DNA of 64,000 bases, from the NCBI GenBank assembly GCA_032615215.1, contig CP128433.1, positions 1,261,501 through 1,325,500 of the forward strand, in the 5' to 3' direction. Source of the DNA: Microbulbifer sp. MKSA007 (lineage in GTDB: Bacteria; Pseudomonadota; Gammaproteobacteria; Pseudomonadales; Cellvibrionaceae). Of this stretch, positions 50,468-59,082 are shown piece by piece. A program made the position numbers and the translations under genes. The notes under the pieces are model-generated. The model saw only the letters and a program-made list of their open reading frames with translations. It ran no database searches and was not told where the DNA came from. The stretch's first letter is position 1, and each line of letters opens with the position of its first letter.

Positions 50468-50818
50468 TCAATTAACCTTGATGAGCCCACCAAAACACCC
50501 CTTTGGCCCACCAACACCATAGGTATACTCGTATATTTCACCTGCTTTGACGGTTAGCTCAAAATCATTTTCATTGCCAGCGCACGACATAGTAATTGTA
50601 TGTTTGCCTGGGCTGACTGCTACAGGGCCATTTTTTGTATTTGCAGGTAGGCCATCAATGGCAGTCAAAGAAACCGTTGAGCCGCCGCTTGTTATTGACC
50701 AAATATTGGTTGAGCCTGCCCTAATAAATGCTGATTTCTCTAGATCTTCCTTTGGGATAGAAGCTGCGCAACCAGCTAGAAAAAATACCAGTGACAATGC
50801 TATTAAAATGCATCTCAT
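50468..50818 (-). CDS. Hypothetical lipoprotein (cassette gene)
   Basis: About 116 residues from an internal Met (MRCILIALS); the longer frame starts in a ribosome-site region (AAGGAGAAAA). Lipobox FLAGCAAS. Mature part contains ISPGKHTI-like beta segments (AVSPGKHTITMSC), reminiscent of small DUF2846-type lipoproteins, but this is uncertain. The stop lies five bases after intron 3. Confidence 0.65.
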   Translation of the reverse strand: MRCILIALSLVFFLAGCAASIPKEDLEKSAFIRAGSTNIWSITSGGSTVSLTAIDGLPANTKNGPVAVSPGKHTITMSCAGNENDFELTVKAGEIYEYTYGVGGPKGCFGGLIKVN

Positions 50819-50878
50819 TTTTTTCTCCTTAGAATTTGCGCCCTGTTGCACTTTCGGGGGTTAGATTGCAGCTGCATG

Positions 50879-51289
50879 TTATGGCTGGAGCTTACCCTGT
50901 CGTTGAAGCCAGAGTGCCCGCTCCTGATGTTTTGATAATCTTGGCCTTGTAATTGTTATAACTATAAACATGTTCATTAGACCGATGAAAAAAGTAAATG
51001 GATTTCCTGTTACCAGTAGCAACAACGGTCCAAGTAGAAATATTAATCCAGCAGGAATAAGCCTAAGCTTAATACTATGGGCGCTAATTGCCAGCTTAAC
51101 AAAACCTCCGAGGACTACTCCTGGAATAACCCATCCTAAAACAGAAACAAATAACTCCGGCGCAGCATAAAAGACTGCTAATGTTGGAAAAATTCCAATC
51201 AGTGTGGCTATCAACATGCCCCACAGGCTTTCTCGTTTATTCAAGTTTCGTAATATCTCTTTTTCTTCTTGATATTTTTCTATTGTCAT
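50879..51289 (-). CDS. Small integral membrane protein (cassette gene)
   Basis: 136 residues with a charged N terminus and four predicted membrane helices, basic tail. Family not recognised. Only ~28-60 bp separate it from the lipoprotein gene. Its stop sits in a GTTATGG core-like string, so the attC between them may be partly deleted or the two may share one cassette. Confidence 0.6.
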   Translation of the reverse strand: MTIEKYQEEKEILRNLNKRESLWGMLIATLIGIFPTLAVFYAAPELFVSVLGWVIPGVVLGGFVKLAISAHSIKLRLIPAGLIFLLGPLLLLVTGNPFTFFIGLMNMFIVITITRPRLSKHQERALWLQRQGKLQP

Positions 51290-51319
51290 CTCTTACTCGA
51301 TTACCAACTTAACCATAGT

Positions 51320-51399
51320 GCGTCAATAACCCACAGCTGAAACGTAGCGAAGCGGATTGTAAGCTGTTGGCCGCTTAAAGTGCGAAGTTAACTGACTTA
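51320..51399 (-). repeat. attC left arm, site interrupted by intron 4
   Basis: CAATAACCCACAGCTG ... AAGCTG arms with loop GAAACGTAGCGAAGCGG, shared almost exactly with the site at 58.0 kb. Intron 4 starts after GACTTA and is followed by TTATGC. Confidence 0.6.
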
Positions 51400-51868
51400 G
51401 TGCACCCAGCGTAGGCGTGAACTAATGGGGTGAAAGTCCTCTGTAGGAAGGTCACCGTTTAATGGGCGCCATTAAATGCTAACTACCAGCGATTGGCAAC
51501 TGCAATACTGCGAGGTCTTGTGGGGAGGAAAAACTACGAGCTGTCTAACAACCTCCTGTAAGGCTTAGTCTGGAGGTGAGGTAGACAAGGAGCCGAAACT
51601 GGGTGATCTAACGGGTAGAATCAATGATGCAGTTGTGTAACGAAAGTCCGCGTTCCTATCTGGGAAGATCTGTTCAACTTGCCGCTATGAAGTTGTCAGC
51701 GTGGCCGGTGACTCAGAAGTAGCGCATTGCCATGATACTTAGCTCAAATGAAGAGCTGCTAGACACTATCGTTGGGTAGAGATTCATTATGAATAGGGAG
51801 CCACCCATTGAGGACCTGCACGATGGGTGGCGTGGGGACCGGTAGCTAGAAACTACCGGCTACCCGAT
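51400..51868 (+). mobile_element. ORF-less group II intron, copy 4 (469 nt, short subfamily)
   Basis: 5' end GTGCACCCAGCGTAGGCG. An internal deletion joins GTGACTCAGAAGTAGCGCA to the 3' part; the same junction occurs in copy 6. Domain V/VI end complete (AGCCACCCATT...GATGGGTGG; CTACCCGAT). Confidence 0.8.
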
Positions 51869-51885
51869 TTATGCTGTTAACTATC

Positions 51886-52089
51886 TTACAGCAACTTTAC
51901 ATTGTTGGCGCACGGTCCTTTTTGCCCTTGCCCCACAACATATTCTACTTTTTGCCCTTCATCCAGAGATTTGAAACCACTCATTTGAATTTCAGAATGG
52001 TGAACAAATAGATCTTTGCTTCCATCATCTGGAGTAATAAAACCAAAACCTTTGTCACCATTGAACCACTTTACTGTACCTGTACTCAT
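51886..52089 (-). CDS. Cold-shock protein (CspA family, cassette gene)
   Basis: 67 residues from the ATG at 52089; upstream codons of the longer frame are leader. RNP-1 KGFGFITP and RNP-2 DLFVHHSEI define the OB-fold single-strand nucleic-acid-binding domain; GTVKWFNGDKGFG is diagnostic. Likely RNA chaperone. Stop 18 bp after intron 4. A core-type gene captured into a cassette. Confidence 0.93.
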   Translation of the reverse strand: MSTGTVKWFNGDKGFGFITPDDGSKDLFVHHSEIQMSGFKSLDEGQKVEYVVGQGQKGPCANNVKLL

Positions 52090-52159
52090 ACTAAATATGA
52101 CTCTTCTTGGGTGATTGCTATTACCTATTTTCGTTATCACCATCACAAAAAAGGTTTCT

Positions 52160-52265
52160 TAACCATATTTACACATACGCCCAGCACATGGGAGGCCGAA
52201 ACAGAGCGAAGCGGCGTGTAGGCCGTCCTGCCCATTTTTTTGCTGGGCTTACGTGCTGCTGCTTG
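52160..52265 (-). repeat. attC left arm, site interrupted by intron 5
   Basis: Arms GGGAGGCCG / AGGCCGTCC around the loop AAACAGAGCGAAGCGGCG; an outer GCCCAGCAC / GTGCTG pair; 5' exon ends GCTGCTTG. With TTAAGT after the intron the joined core is GTTAAGT, an exact GTTRRRY. Confidence 0.6.
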
Positions 52266-52926
52266 GTGCTCCCCGTATGGGTGGGAACTAACGGTGCCCA
52301 TTAGATGCTAACTGCTATTGAATGGCAACTACAATACCGCGAGGCCTTGTGGGGAGGAAGCCGCTAGTAAAACTACGAGCTGACGAACAGAAACATCTTA
52401 TAAGGCTTAGTCCGTAGGCGAGGTGGATAAGGATGCCGAAGCTGGGTGATCTAACGGGTAGAGTCAATGATGCAGTTGTGTAGTGAAAGCTTAAGTTCTT
52501 ATCTGGGGAGATCTGTTTAGCTGGCTGCTGTGAAGCTGTCAGTATAGCTGCTGAGTCATAAGTAGGCCTAAGCCGCTAACCACCGTCGTGGGGATAGAAA
52601 AAAGTGGTGGGACATGGCGACGCCTCGGTCACTAATGGTCGAGGTGATTAAAAAGAAGTCAGCCGACGGCATAGTAACCTAATGCCAGGATTAATACCTT
52701 GGGCAGGGTGAAGGCTTAAATCTAAATCCATGAGTTAAATGGCAGAGCTAACCTACCGACATGTTTCCAGTCGAATAAAGTTGAGGTAGCGCACTTCAAT
52801 GATACTCAACTGAAATGAAGAGCTGATCGAGACCATCGTTGGCTCGTACGGATAGGGAGTCGCCCTTTACAGGCTCGCACGATTGGTGGTGTGGGGCCGG
52901 TAGCTAGAAGCTACCGGCTATCCGAT
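52266..52926 (+). mobile_element. ORF-less group II intron, copy 5 (661 nt)
   Basis: 5' end GTGCTCCCCGTATGGGTG; lacks the early GGGGTGAAAGTCCCC hairpin but keeps the rest to GTCAGCCGACGGCATAG and domains V/VI (CTATCCGAT end). Stop codon TAA of the antisense gene starts at the next base. Confidence 0.8.
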
Positions 52927-53277
52927 TTAAGTTTTGGCTAGTTTTGAACATAGAACCTCGACCACACCAGCTGCATTAAAGTTTAATTTATAGTGAATCC
53001 AATTTTCACCTTCCCAGGCTTCACCCAGCTTAAGATGTTCTTTTACCCACTCAGAATCATGTACGGTGTGACAAGAATCAAAGCGCTCAGACTCAGAAAT
53101 CTCGTATTCTGCATTTTGAAATTTAAACCCTAGCGTATTCTCGCACTTGATAGTGATGTGGTTTTTTTGCCAATCATTAAATTCCAATAGGAGGTCAGTA
53201 CCATCAAACTTGAAGGTGATATCTTCGGCGTCTGCAACAGAAAAACCTAGATCTATGATTTCAATACTCTGACTCAT
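52927..53277 (-). CDS. Hypothetical protein (cassette gene)
   Basis: 116 residues, acidic, beta-rich (ITFKFDGTDLLLEFNDWQ; WIHYKLNFNAAGVVEVL). Not recognised. Its TAA touches the end of intron 5; a consensus ACTTAAC core lies about 14 bp beyond its start. Confidence 0.6.
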   Translation of the reverse strand: MSQSIEIIDLGFSVADAEDITFKFDGTDLLLEFNDWQKNHITIKCENTLGFKFQNAEYEISESERFDSCHTVHDSEWVKEHLKLGEAWEGENWIHYKLNFNAAGVVEVLCSKLAKT

Positions 53278-53290
53278 AACTTCTTTGGAA

Positions 53291-53396
53291 ACTTAACGCC
53301 TTGCCAAGCGGCGGCCCCGTAGGGTCGTCGCGTTTGGGAAACTTTTTATGTATTGTATTATCTGCATTGTAGGCACAATTTCAATTTTTATTGAAA
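53291..53396 (-). repeat. attC site without intron
   Basis: Left core ACTTAAC (RYYYAAC) at 53291-53297; arms CCAAGCGGCG and CGTCGCGTTTGG pair imperfectly around GCCCCGTAGGG; a right core-like TTGTAGGC is near 53378. It shows that not every cassette carries the intron. Confidence 0.6.
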
Positions 53397-53879
53397 TCAA
53401 TGTTTACCCTTAATCTTGGTAACTATCTCATTAATTAATTCAGCAGGTAATAACGATTTAGATAAGTACTGCTGCCCCCCAGATTTAGCCACCAACATAA
53501 GCCCTAAATCGGTTTCAATAATACGCTCGATATCTGCCCACGACAGAGCTGTTATCGTATAAGGATTCTGTGTCTGGATTCCATCCTTATCTATGGTTAA
53601 TTTCACTTCACTACCGGCACTTTTCCCAAGCATCTGTCGTGCTAACCACCAAGCTCGTCGATATCGAATGTGAATCAGTTCCAGCACACCTAATGCAATT
53701 AACGTACAACTTGTGATCTTAGGTTGCTCAGTAAATAACAGTAATCCCACACCAGAAGATAATAATAATGTAGGAAAAAGATAATTGGGCTTGACATTTT
53801 TCCCATAGTGTAGAGACTGATCATAGCATTCGGCAAGGTAATCTCTAGATAAGGTAAATTGAGTATTAAAAGGCTGCAT
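53397..53879 (-). CDS. YcxB-like membrane protein (cassette gene)
   Basis: 160 residues. N-terminal amphipathic part, two membrane helices (about residues 33-65), then a C-terminal beta domain with DGIQTQNPYTITALSWADIERI, the pattern of YcxB-like proteins. Function unknown. Confidence 0.65.
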   Translation of the reverse strand: MQPFNTQFTLSRDYLAECYDQSLHYGKNVKPNYLFPTLLLSSGVGLLLFTEQPKITSCTLIALGVLELIHIRYRRAWWLARQMLGKSAGSEVKLTIDKDGIQTQNPYTITALSWADIERIIETDLGLMLVAKSGGQQYLSKSLLPAELINEIVTKIKGKH

Positions 53880-53994
53880 AAAAACAACTTATTGTGTCTG
53901 GTAAATTTGTCGTAGCGCTACAGTGAGTGCCAGGGTGATTCTTTAAGCTAATGTCAATTACGCCACATCTATCAATAAGCTCTCGACTTAGCCC

Positions 53995-54065
53995 CACATA
54001 ACACCTTTAGCAACGGCAAATTACGGAATCGAAGGCCTAGTAATTTGTCCGCTTTCTTAAATTTG
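53995..54065 (-). repeat. attC left arm, site interrupted by intron 6
   Basis: ACATAAC; arms GGCAAATTAC / GTAATTTGTCC pair over 9-10 bp; 5' exon TCTTAAATTTG. Same family as the empty site at 46.4 kb. Joined core GTTAAAT is an exact GTTRRRY. Confidence 0.7.
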
Positions 54066-54538
54066 GCACACCCAGCATGGGCGTGGACTAATGGAGTGAA
54101 AGTCCCGCGTAGGAAGATCACCATTTAATGGGCGCCATTAAATGCTAAGTAGTAGTGAATGGCAACTGCAATACCGCGAGGTCTTGTGAGGAGGAGGCCG
54201 CTAGCAAAGACGAACAGATATGTCTTATATGATTTGGCCTAGAGGCGAGGTGGTCAAGGGCATCGAAGTCGGGTGATCATCCGGATAGAGTCAATGGTGC
54301 AGTTGTGTAGTGAAAGTTCTCGTTCTTATCTGGGGAGATCTGTTTAGCATGCTACTGTGAAGCTGTCAGGGTGGCCGCTGACTCAGAAGTAGCATACTGC
54401 CATGACACTCAGCTCAAATGAAGAACTGCTCGACACTATCGTTGGATAGAGATTTATTACGGATAGGGAACCGCCCATTACGGACTCGTATGGAGTGTGA
54501 TGTGGGGGCCGGTAGTTAGATACTACCGGCCCCCGGAT
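54066..54538 (+). mobile_element. ORF-less group II intron, copy 6 (473 nt, short subfamily)
   Basis: 5' end GCACACCCAGCATGGGCG; same internal deletion junction as copy 4 (GACTCAGAAGTAGC). Domain V somewhat decayed; domain VI GGCCGGTAG...CTACCGGCC; end CCCCGGAT. Confidence 0.78.
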
Positions 54539-54547
54539 TTAAATGTT

Positions 54548-55201
54548 TTACTGAATACAACCACTTTCCGCATTTATTGCATATTCGAGCAGTCTACTAT
54601 TTTTAACTCTTGCATCCTTTATAAATTTTTTCACTATTTTGGGGGCATCTTTGTAGTAAAGCTCTAGATGACCCAATCCATGAAGACCACTTTCGATACA
54701 TGCAAGGTTATCTAGCGATAAAGCATATTCCATGACCTCAGCAACAGCTGAATATAGAGCATCTGAATCAGGAAGTTCCTCACAATAGCTAAGGGGGGTT
54801 GTATCCCAAAGAATATAGCAAAAATTATTGAGTGGATTTCCTACCTCAGAAAGGTGTCCGAGAGAATCTCGGCACCGAAAATTTAAACACTTTGAATACA
54901 AGTGCTTTAACGAGTGTATAGCTTGTAGTCGCTTTTCTAAAGAAGATGGACCATCTCTTAAATAGAAAGATAGATCGGAGAAGGTATTGTTAAAAATGTA
55001 CTCTAATCCTAACGCTAATTGCCAGTCGCTGTACTGTGCTAAATCACTGTCATAATTATCAAACATGCGAATAATATAAGAAACCAATGACTCTCCGGAG
55101 ATGTCAGGTTCATCCAAATCAATATCCCATCTCCACTCACCAAGAGATTCATTCCTGTTGAATAGGAACTCTAAGAATTCATTGTAAGTCGACTCACTCA
55201 T
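54548..55201 (-). CDS. Hypothetical cassette protein with LHGLGHL motif
   Basis: About 217 residues from the ATG at 55201 (MSESTYNEFLEF). The open frame runs 24 codons further, but those codons are attC sequence and not part of the gene. Soluble, acidic; ends with NLACIESGLHGLGHLELYYKD, a motif I associate with uncharacterised cassette or immunity-like proteins. Function not assignable. Confidence 0.65.
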   Translation of the reverse strand: MSESTYNEFLEFLFNRNESLGEWRWDIDLDEPDISGESLVSYIIRMFDNYDSDLAQYSDWQLALGLEYIFNNTFSDLSFYLRDGPSSLEKRLQAIHSLKHLYSKCLNFRCRDSLGHLSEVGNPLNNFCYILWDTTPLSYCEELPDSDALYSAVAEVMEYALSLDNLACIESGLHGLGHLELYYKDAPKIVKKFIKDARVKNSRLLEYAINAESGCIQ

Positions 55202-55204
55202 ATC

Positions 55205-55275
55205 ATTTAACGTTCGTATTTGCAGCGGGTGAAGCGTAGCGTAAGCTGTCCGACCGCGATAGCGGCGAACCAAAT
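55205..55275 (-). repeat. attC left arm, site interrupted by intron 7
   Basis: ATTTAAC (RYYYAAC) at 55205-55211, loop GTGAAGCGTAGCG, inner palindrome CCGCGATAGCGG, 5' exon GAACCAAAT. Confidence 0.62.
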
Positions 55276-55979
55276 GTACCCAGCATGGGCGTGGACTATT
55301 GGGGTGAGAGTCCCCTGTAGGGAGATCACCTTTTAATGGGCTCCATTAAAAGCTAACTACTAGCGAATGGCAACTGCAATACCGTGAGGTTTTGTGGGAA
55401 GGAGTCCACTAGTAATGCTACGAGCTGACGGACAGATACATCCTATAAGGCTTAGCCTGGAGGTGAGATGGCGAAGGGCACCGAAGCCATGTGATCTAAC
55501 GAGTAGAGTCAAGGATGCAGCTGTGTAGTGAAAGTTCACGTTCTTATCTGGGGGGATTTGTTTAGCTTGCTGCTGTGAAGCTGTCAGCGTGGTAGCTGAC
55601 TTATAAATAGGCCCAACTCGTTAGACACCATCGCGGGAAAGAAAAAAGTGATGGAACACAGCAGCACCTCGATCAGCAATGATCTAGGTGATTAAACAGA
55701 AGTCAACCGATGGCATAGTAACCAAATTCCAAGGCAAATACCTTGGACAGGGTAAAGACCTGAACCTAAATCCACGAGTTAAAAGACAGGGCTAGCCTGC
55801 CGATAGGTTTCCAGTCGGACAAAGTTGAGGTTGCACGCTGCGACGACACTCAACTCAAATGAAGAACTGCTCGGCTCTATCGTTGGGTAGAGATTCATTG
55901 CGAATAGGGAAACGCCCATTGCGGACCCGCACGATGGGTGATGTGGGGGCCGGTAGTTAGAAACTACCGGCAACCCGAT
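55276..55979 (+). mobile_element. ORF-less group II intron, copy 7 (704 nt, longest copy)
   Basis: 5' end GTACCCAGCATGGGCG (one CG pair lost), complete domain I-III-like part, TTTAATGGGCTCCATTAAA hairpin, domain IV remnant ATTCCAAGGCAAATACCTTGG, domain V with AACGCCCATTGCGGACCC, domain VI, end CAACCCGAT. Confidence 0.82.
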
Positions 55980-56683
55980 TTACACTTTTTATCACTTAAG
56001 CTAGTTAAGTTCATATATTGCGGTAATTCTTTGGCCCACTTTAATATATTCCGGTACCGCCATAACTAAGTCCATACCGTAAGAATCTGCGGCCATATCC
56101 AATGCATATTCTTGGGGGTTGTACTCTAAGGAAAATATAGCGTACGCCTGACCAAAGTTTTCCTCCGTAGTTATACCGTATACACTTTTCAAATTTCTAG
56201 ATTGGGCTTGGGCAAGAGCATTAGCTTTTTTCCGAGCTTTTGCACTAAGCTCAGTTATCATTTTCTCCTTGTACTCTTCTTCTTTAGACGTCTCAAAGAA
56301 TGCATCTATATTTTGAATACCATCTAGCTGGATCAGTTCATTCATAAGGCTGGGATATTTATCGAGGTTCGTTAATCTCAAATTGAATCCTTGCTGTACC
56401 TCATAACCCAAAATTTCCAAATTATAAGTTCCGTCTTTTCTAGCTCGCTTTGTGTTTTTGTCAATTTGGGTTGACTCTAAACTTGAAATGAGTATTCCAT
56501 GCTTTTTAAGAGCCTCCAACATCAGCGCTGAGGATTTTGTTAATTGCTCCATAGCTCTATTAGAGGTTTGTTCATAAGCCAATATACTAAAGCGTACTTT
56601 TGCTACATCGGGCTTTACCTTTTGCTCAAGTTTCTCCGTGACAATAACGAACGGAAAGTTAGGTACTGGATTTGCAGTAACTG

Positions 56684-57926
56684 CAGGGCTGTCCCATATA
56701 AATCGGTGTAAAAACGAACAAAATAGACCTAGAATAGATATCTTTTTTGATAAATAGAGTGTTTTTCAGACAAAATGGATAGCGTTAGCCTTTTACATCA
56801 CTTTGACGACATGGAAGATCCTCGAGTTGATCGGCACAAGCTGCACGCCCTGCCCGATATTTTACTTATCATGTTTTGCGGTGTTATTTGTGGTGCTGAA
56901 AGCTGTAGAGATTTTGTCGATTTCGCAGAATCTAAAATAGATTACCTAAAACGATTCACCCCGCTAAATAGCGGAATACCCTCAAAAAACACTTTTAGCC
57001 GTGTTATTTCAAGCTTAGACCCCGAACAATTTAAGCGCTGCTTTCTGCAGTGGGTCCAAGGTATTCAGCAAGAACTCGGTAACGTGATTGCGATCGATGG
57101 CAAGACGCTAAGGCGCAGCTTCGATCAGGCCAGTAAACGATCTCCTATACATATGGTGAGTGCTTTTGCGTCCGAGGCGCGACTTGTCCTTGCTCAGCAA
57201 AAAGTAGAAGAAAAGTCGAATGAGATTACGGCCATACCGAAGTTACTGGAGGTTCTTGATCTTAATGGTGCGATTATTACGCTTGACGCCATGGGCTGCC
57301 AGAAAACGATCACCCAGAAAATTATCGAACGAGGCGGCGATTATGTGATTGCTGTGAAGGGCAATCAGGACAAACTGCACCAGCAAATTACCACGCATTT
57401 TAATAATTTGTTCGATATGCAGTACCACAAGCATGTCGATACTGATTGTGTGGAAGAGGTGAGCCGAGGCCGAATAGAATCCAGAAAATGTCTCTCTACT
57501 AACAGTATTGATTGGCTCGGAGGTGAAGAGCAATGGCACGGTCTAAGAAGTGTTATCGCAGTCCAGGCGAAGCGAACTGTAGATGGGCGAACTAGTTGCG
57601 AAACGCGCTACTATATCAGTAGTTTAGAGCCGTGCTCAGCAGAACTCAATCATATTATTCGCTCTCACTGGGGTGTTGAAAACTCGTTACACTGGATTTT
57701 AGATGTGGTTTTTCGTGAGGATGATAGTCGCTTCAGATCAGGAAATGCACCAGAAAACATGGCGATCTTGAGGCATTCGGCACTCAATCAGTTGCAAGCG
57801 GCAAAGCCCAGATTTAAAAAAGACATGAGCATTAAAAGGCTTCGAAAAAAGGCTGGCTGGGATAATGAAACCTTGGGCAAGATAATTACAGCCACCATTT
57901 AGACTGATTTATATGGGACAGCCCTG
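56684..57926 (+). mobile_element. ISAs1-family insertion sequence
   Basis: 1243 bp with perfect 21-bp terminal inverted repeats beginning CAGGGCTGTCCCATATAAAT, and a 10-bp target duplication GCAGTAACTG at 56674-56683 and 57927-57936. The intact ends and duplication indicate a recent insertion into the signal-peptide region of the SIMPL cassette gene. Confidence 0.93.
56775..57902 (+). CDS. ISAs1-family transposase
   Basis: 375 residues. DDE transposase of the ISAs1 (DDE_Tnp_1-associated) type: N-terminal DPRVDRHKLHALPDILLIM, first catalytic Asp in IAIDGKTLRRSFD, second in TLDAMGCQKTI, Glu in NSLHWILDVVFREDDSR, and the YYISSL motif. Full length and apparently active. Confidence 0.93.
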   Translation: MDSVSLLHHFDDMEDPRVDRHKLHALPDILLIMFCGVICGAESCRDFVDFAESKIDYLKRFTPLNSGIPSKNTFSRVISSLDPEQFKRCFLQWVQGIQQELGNVIAIDGKTLRRSFDQASKRSPIHMVSAFASEARLVLAQQKVEEKSNEITAIPKLLEVLDLNGAIITLDAMGCQKTITQKIIERGGDYVIAVKGNQDKLHQQITTHFNNLFDMQYHKHVDTDCVEEVSRGRIESRKCLSTNSIDWLGGEEQWHGLRSVIAVQAKRTVDGRTSCETRYYISSLEPCSAELNHIIRSHWGVENSLHWILDVVFREDDSRFRSGNAPENMAILRHSALNQLQAAKPRFKKDMSIKRLRKKAGWDNETLGKIITATI

Positions 57927-57998
57927 GCAGTAACTGCTAGTGACATAGTAAGTGATAAAGCCAAAACAATAAATTTCACGCACGATTCCTTTTTGAGT

Positions 57999-58084
57999 TT
58001 TAACGCCTCAATCACCCGCAGCTGAAACATAGCGAAGCGGAGTATAAGCTGTCGGGCGCCGAAGGCGCGCAGTTAATTGACCTG
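57999..58084 (-). repeat. attC left arm, site interrupted by intron 8
   Basis: TTTTAACGCC; CGCAGCTG / AAGCTG arms and loop GAAACATAGCGAAGCGG as in the 51.3-kb site; inner GGGCGCC...GGCGC; 5' exon GTTAATTGACCTG. Confidence 0.62.
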
Positions 58085-58491
58085 GTACGCCCAGTATGGG
58101 CGTGAACTAATGGGGTGAAAGTCCTCTGTAGGAAGATCACCGTTTAATGGGTTCCATTAAATGCTAACTACTAGTGAATGACAACTGCAATACAGCGAAA
58201 TCTTTTGGGGAGGAAACTTCTAGCCAAACTACGAGCTGAAGAACTGAAACATCTTATAAGAATTAGTCTGTAGGTGAGGTGGCCAAGGACAGGAAGCCCT
58301 GTGATCAAGCGGGTAGAGTCAATGATGCAGTTGTGTAGTGAAAGTTCACGTTCTTATCTGGGGAGATCTGTTTAACTTGCTGCCATGACACTCAACTCAA
58401 ATAAAGCGCTGCTCGACTCTAGCGTTGGGTAGAGATCCATTGCGGACCTGCACGATGGGGGGCGGTAGCTAGAAACTGGCGGCTACCTGAG
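58085..58491 (+). mobile_element. ORF-less group II intron, copy 8 (407 nt, internal deletion)
   Basis: 5' end GTACGCCCAGTATGGGCG. Deleted from the AACTTGCTGC region to CATGACACTCAACTC, a junction different from copies 4 and 6. The domain V stem is decayed; end CTACCTGAG. The next three bases are the stop codon of the antisense gene. Confidence 0.76.
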
Positions 58492-58998
58492 TCAGACATA
58501 TTTTCCACGTATTTTGATGTTTCTAAGTGTTACTTCCGCCTTCTCAACCACAAACTTGCTTTTATCAGTAAGCATCTTTTTAATTGCATCTATTTCTTCA
58601 TCCCCAACAAAATCCATAGCGATAAATGAACTTAGGACATTACACCTTACAAATTCATTCTCATCCTCTAACTTGCTAATTAGAATTTTGTTTATCCTAG
58701 GATCTGACGGAGATATTTTTGAAAGAGCCATTACGGCCGATTGACGAACCGCCAGGTAAGGGTGATTACAAAGCTCAATTATTCTCTCGGTCGCTTGATT
58801 GGATCTAGAGCATAATGCTCCTAAAGCTCCTATTACCCAAAACAGTATTTTTTCATTCTCTGTTTCTAGTGCTGAGGTTAGAGCAACTACGTCTACTTCA
58901 GAATCAGTGTTTAGACCGCCGAGAGCAAGCGTAGCTTCCTTCTTTTGCTTTTGGTTACCGCGTGTTAACCAATAAATCCACTGCTCTGTTTGATTCAT
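58492..58998 (-). CDS. HEAT-repeat protein (cassette gene)
   Basis: 168 residues built of ~30-residue paired helices: PYLAVRQSAVMALSKISP and NEFVRCNVLSSFIAM are HEAT/PBS-lyase-type repeats. Such proteins are protein-protein adaptors; partner unknown. The TGA stop directly abuts intron 8. Confidence 0.75.
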   Translation of the reverse strand: MNQTEQWIYWLTRGNQKQKKEATLALGGLNTDSEVDVVALTSALETENEKILFWVIGALGALCSRSNQATERIIELCNHPYLAVRQSAVMALSKISPSDPRINKILISKLEDENEFVRCNVLSSFIAMDFVGDEEIDAIKKMLTDKSKFVVEKAEVTLRNIKIRGKYV

Positions 58999-59002
58999 AA
59001 TA

Positions 59003-59082
59003 AATGCCTAATAACTGCCAGCACAGGCTGAAGCATGCAGGTCCAGCCCCTGTAGTTGGTGATGGTGCCTTGCCTTGCCTTG
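59003..59082 (-). repeat. attC left arm, site interrupted by intron 9
   Basis: GCCTAATAACTGCC at the left (degenerate core), then AGGCTGAAGC and GCCTTGCCTTGCCTTG up to the intron. The TCAGAC after the intron gives a joined core GTCAGAC, one mismatch from GTTRRRY. Confidence 0.5.

Larger units (their letters stand above)
56001..57979 (-). pseudogene. SIMPL-domain (DUF541) periplasmic protein, interrupted by an ISAs1-family element
   Basis: The 3' part (56582-56001) holds most of a SIMPL domain (ARKKANALAQAQSRNLKSVYG is the family's typical helix region). Removing the IS and one copy of its target duplication joins it to a signal peptide coded at 57979-57937: GTG start, MKFIVLALSLTMSLAVTA, then NPVPNFPFVIVTEKLEQKV and KVRFSILAYEQ. 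A ribosome site AAAAAGGAAT precedes the GTG. The family is exported and of uncertain function. The cassette's stop is 22 bp after intron 7. Confidence 0.85.
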
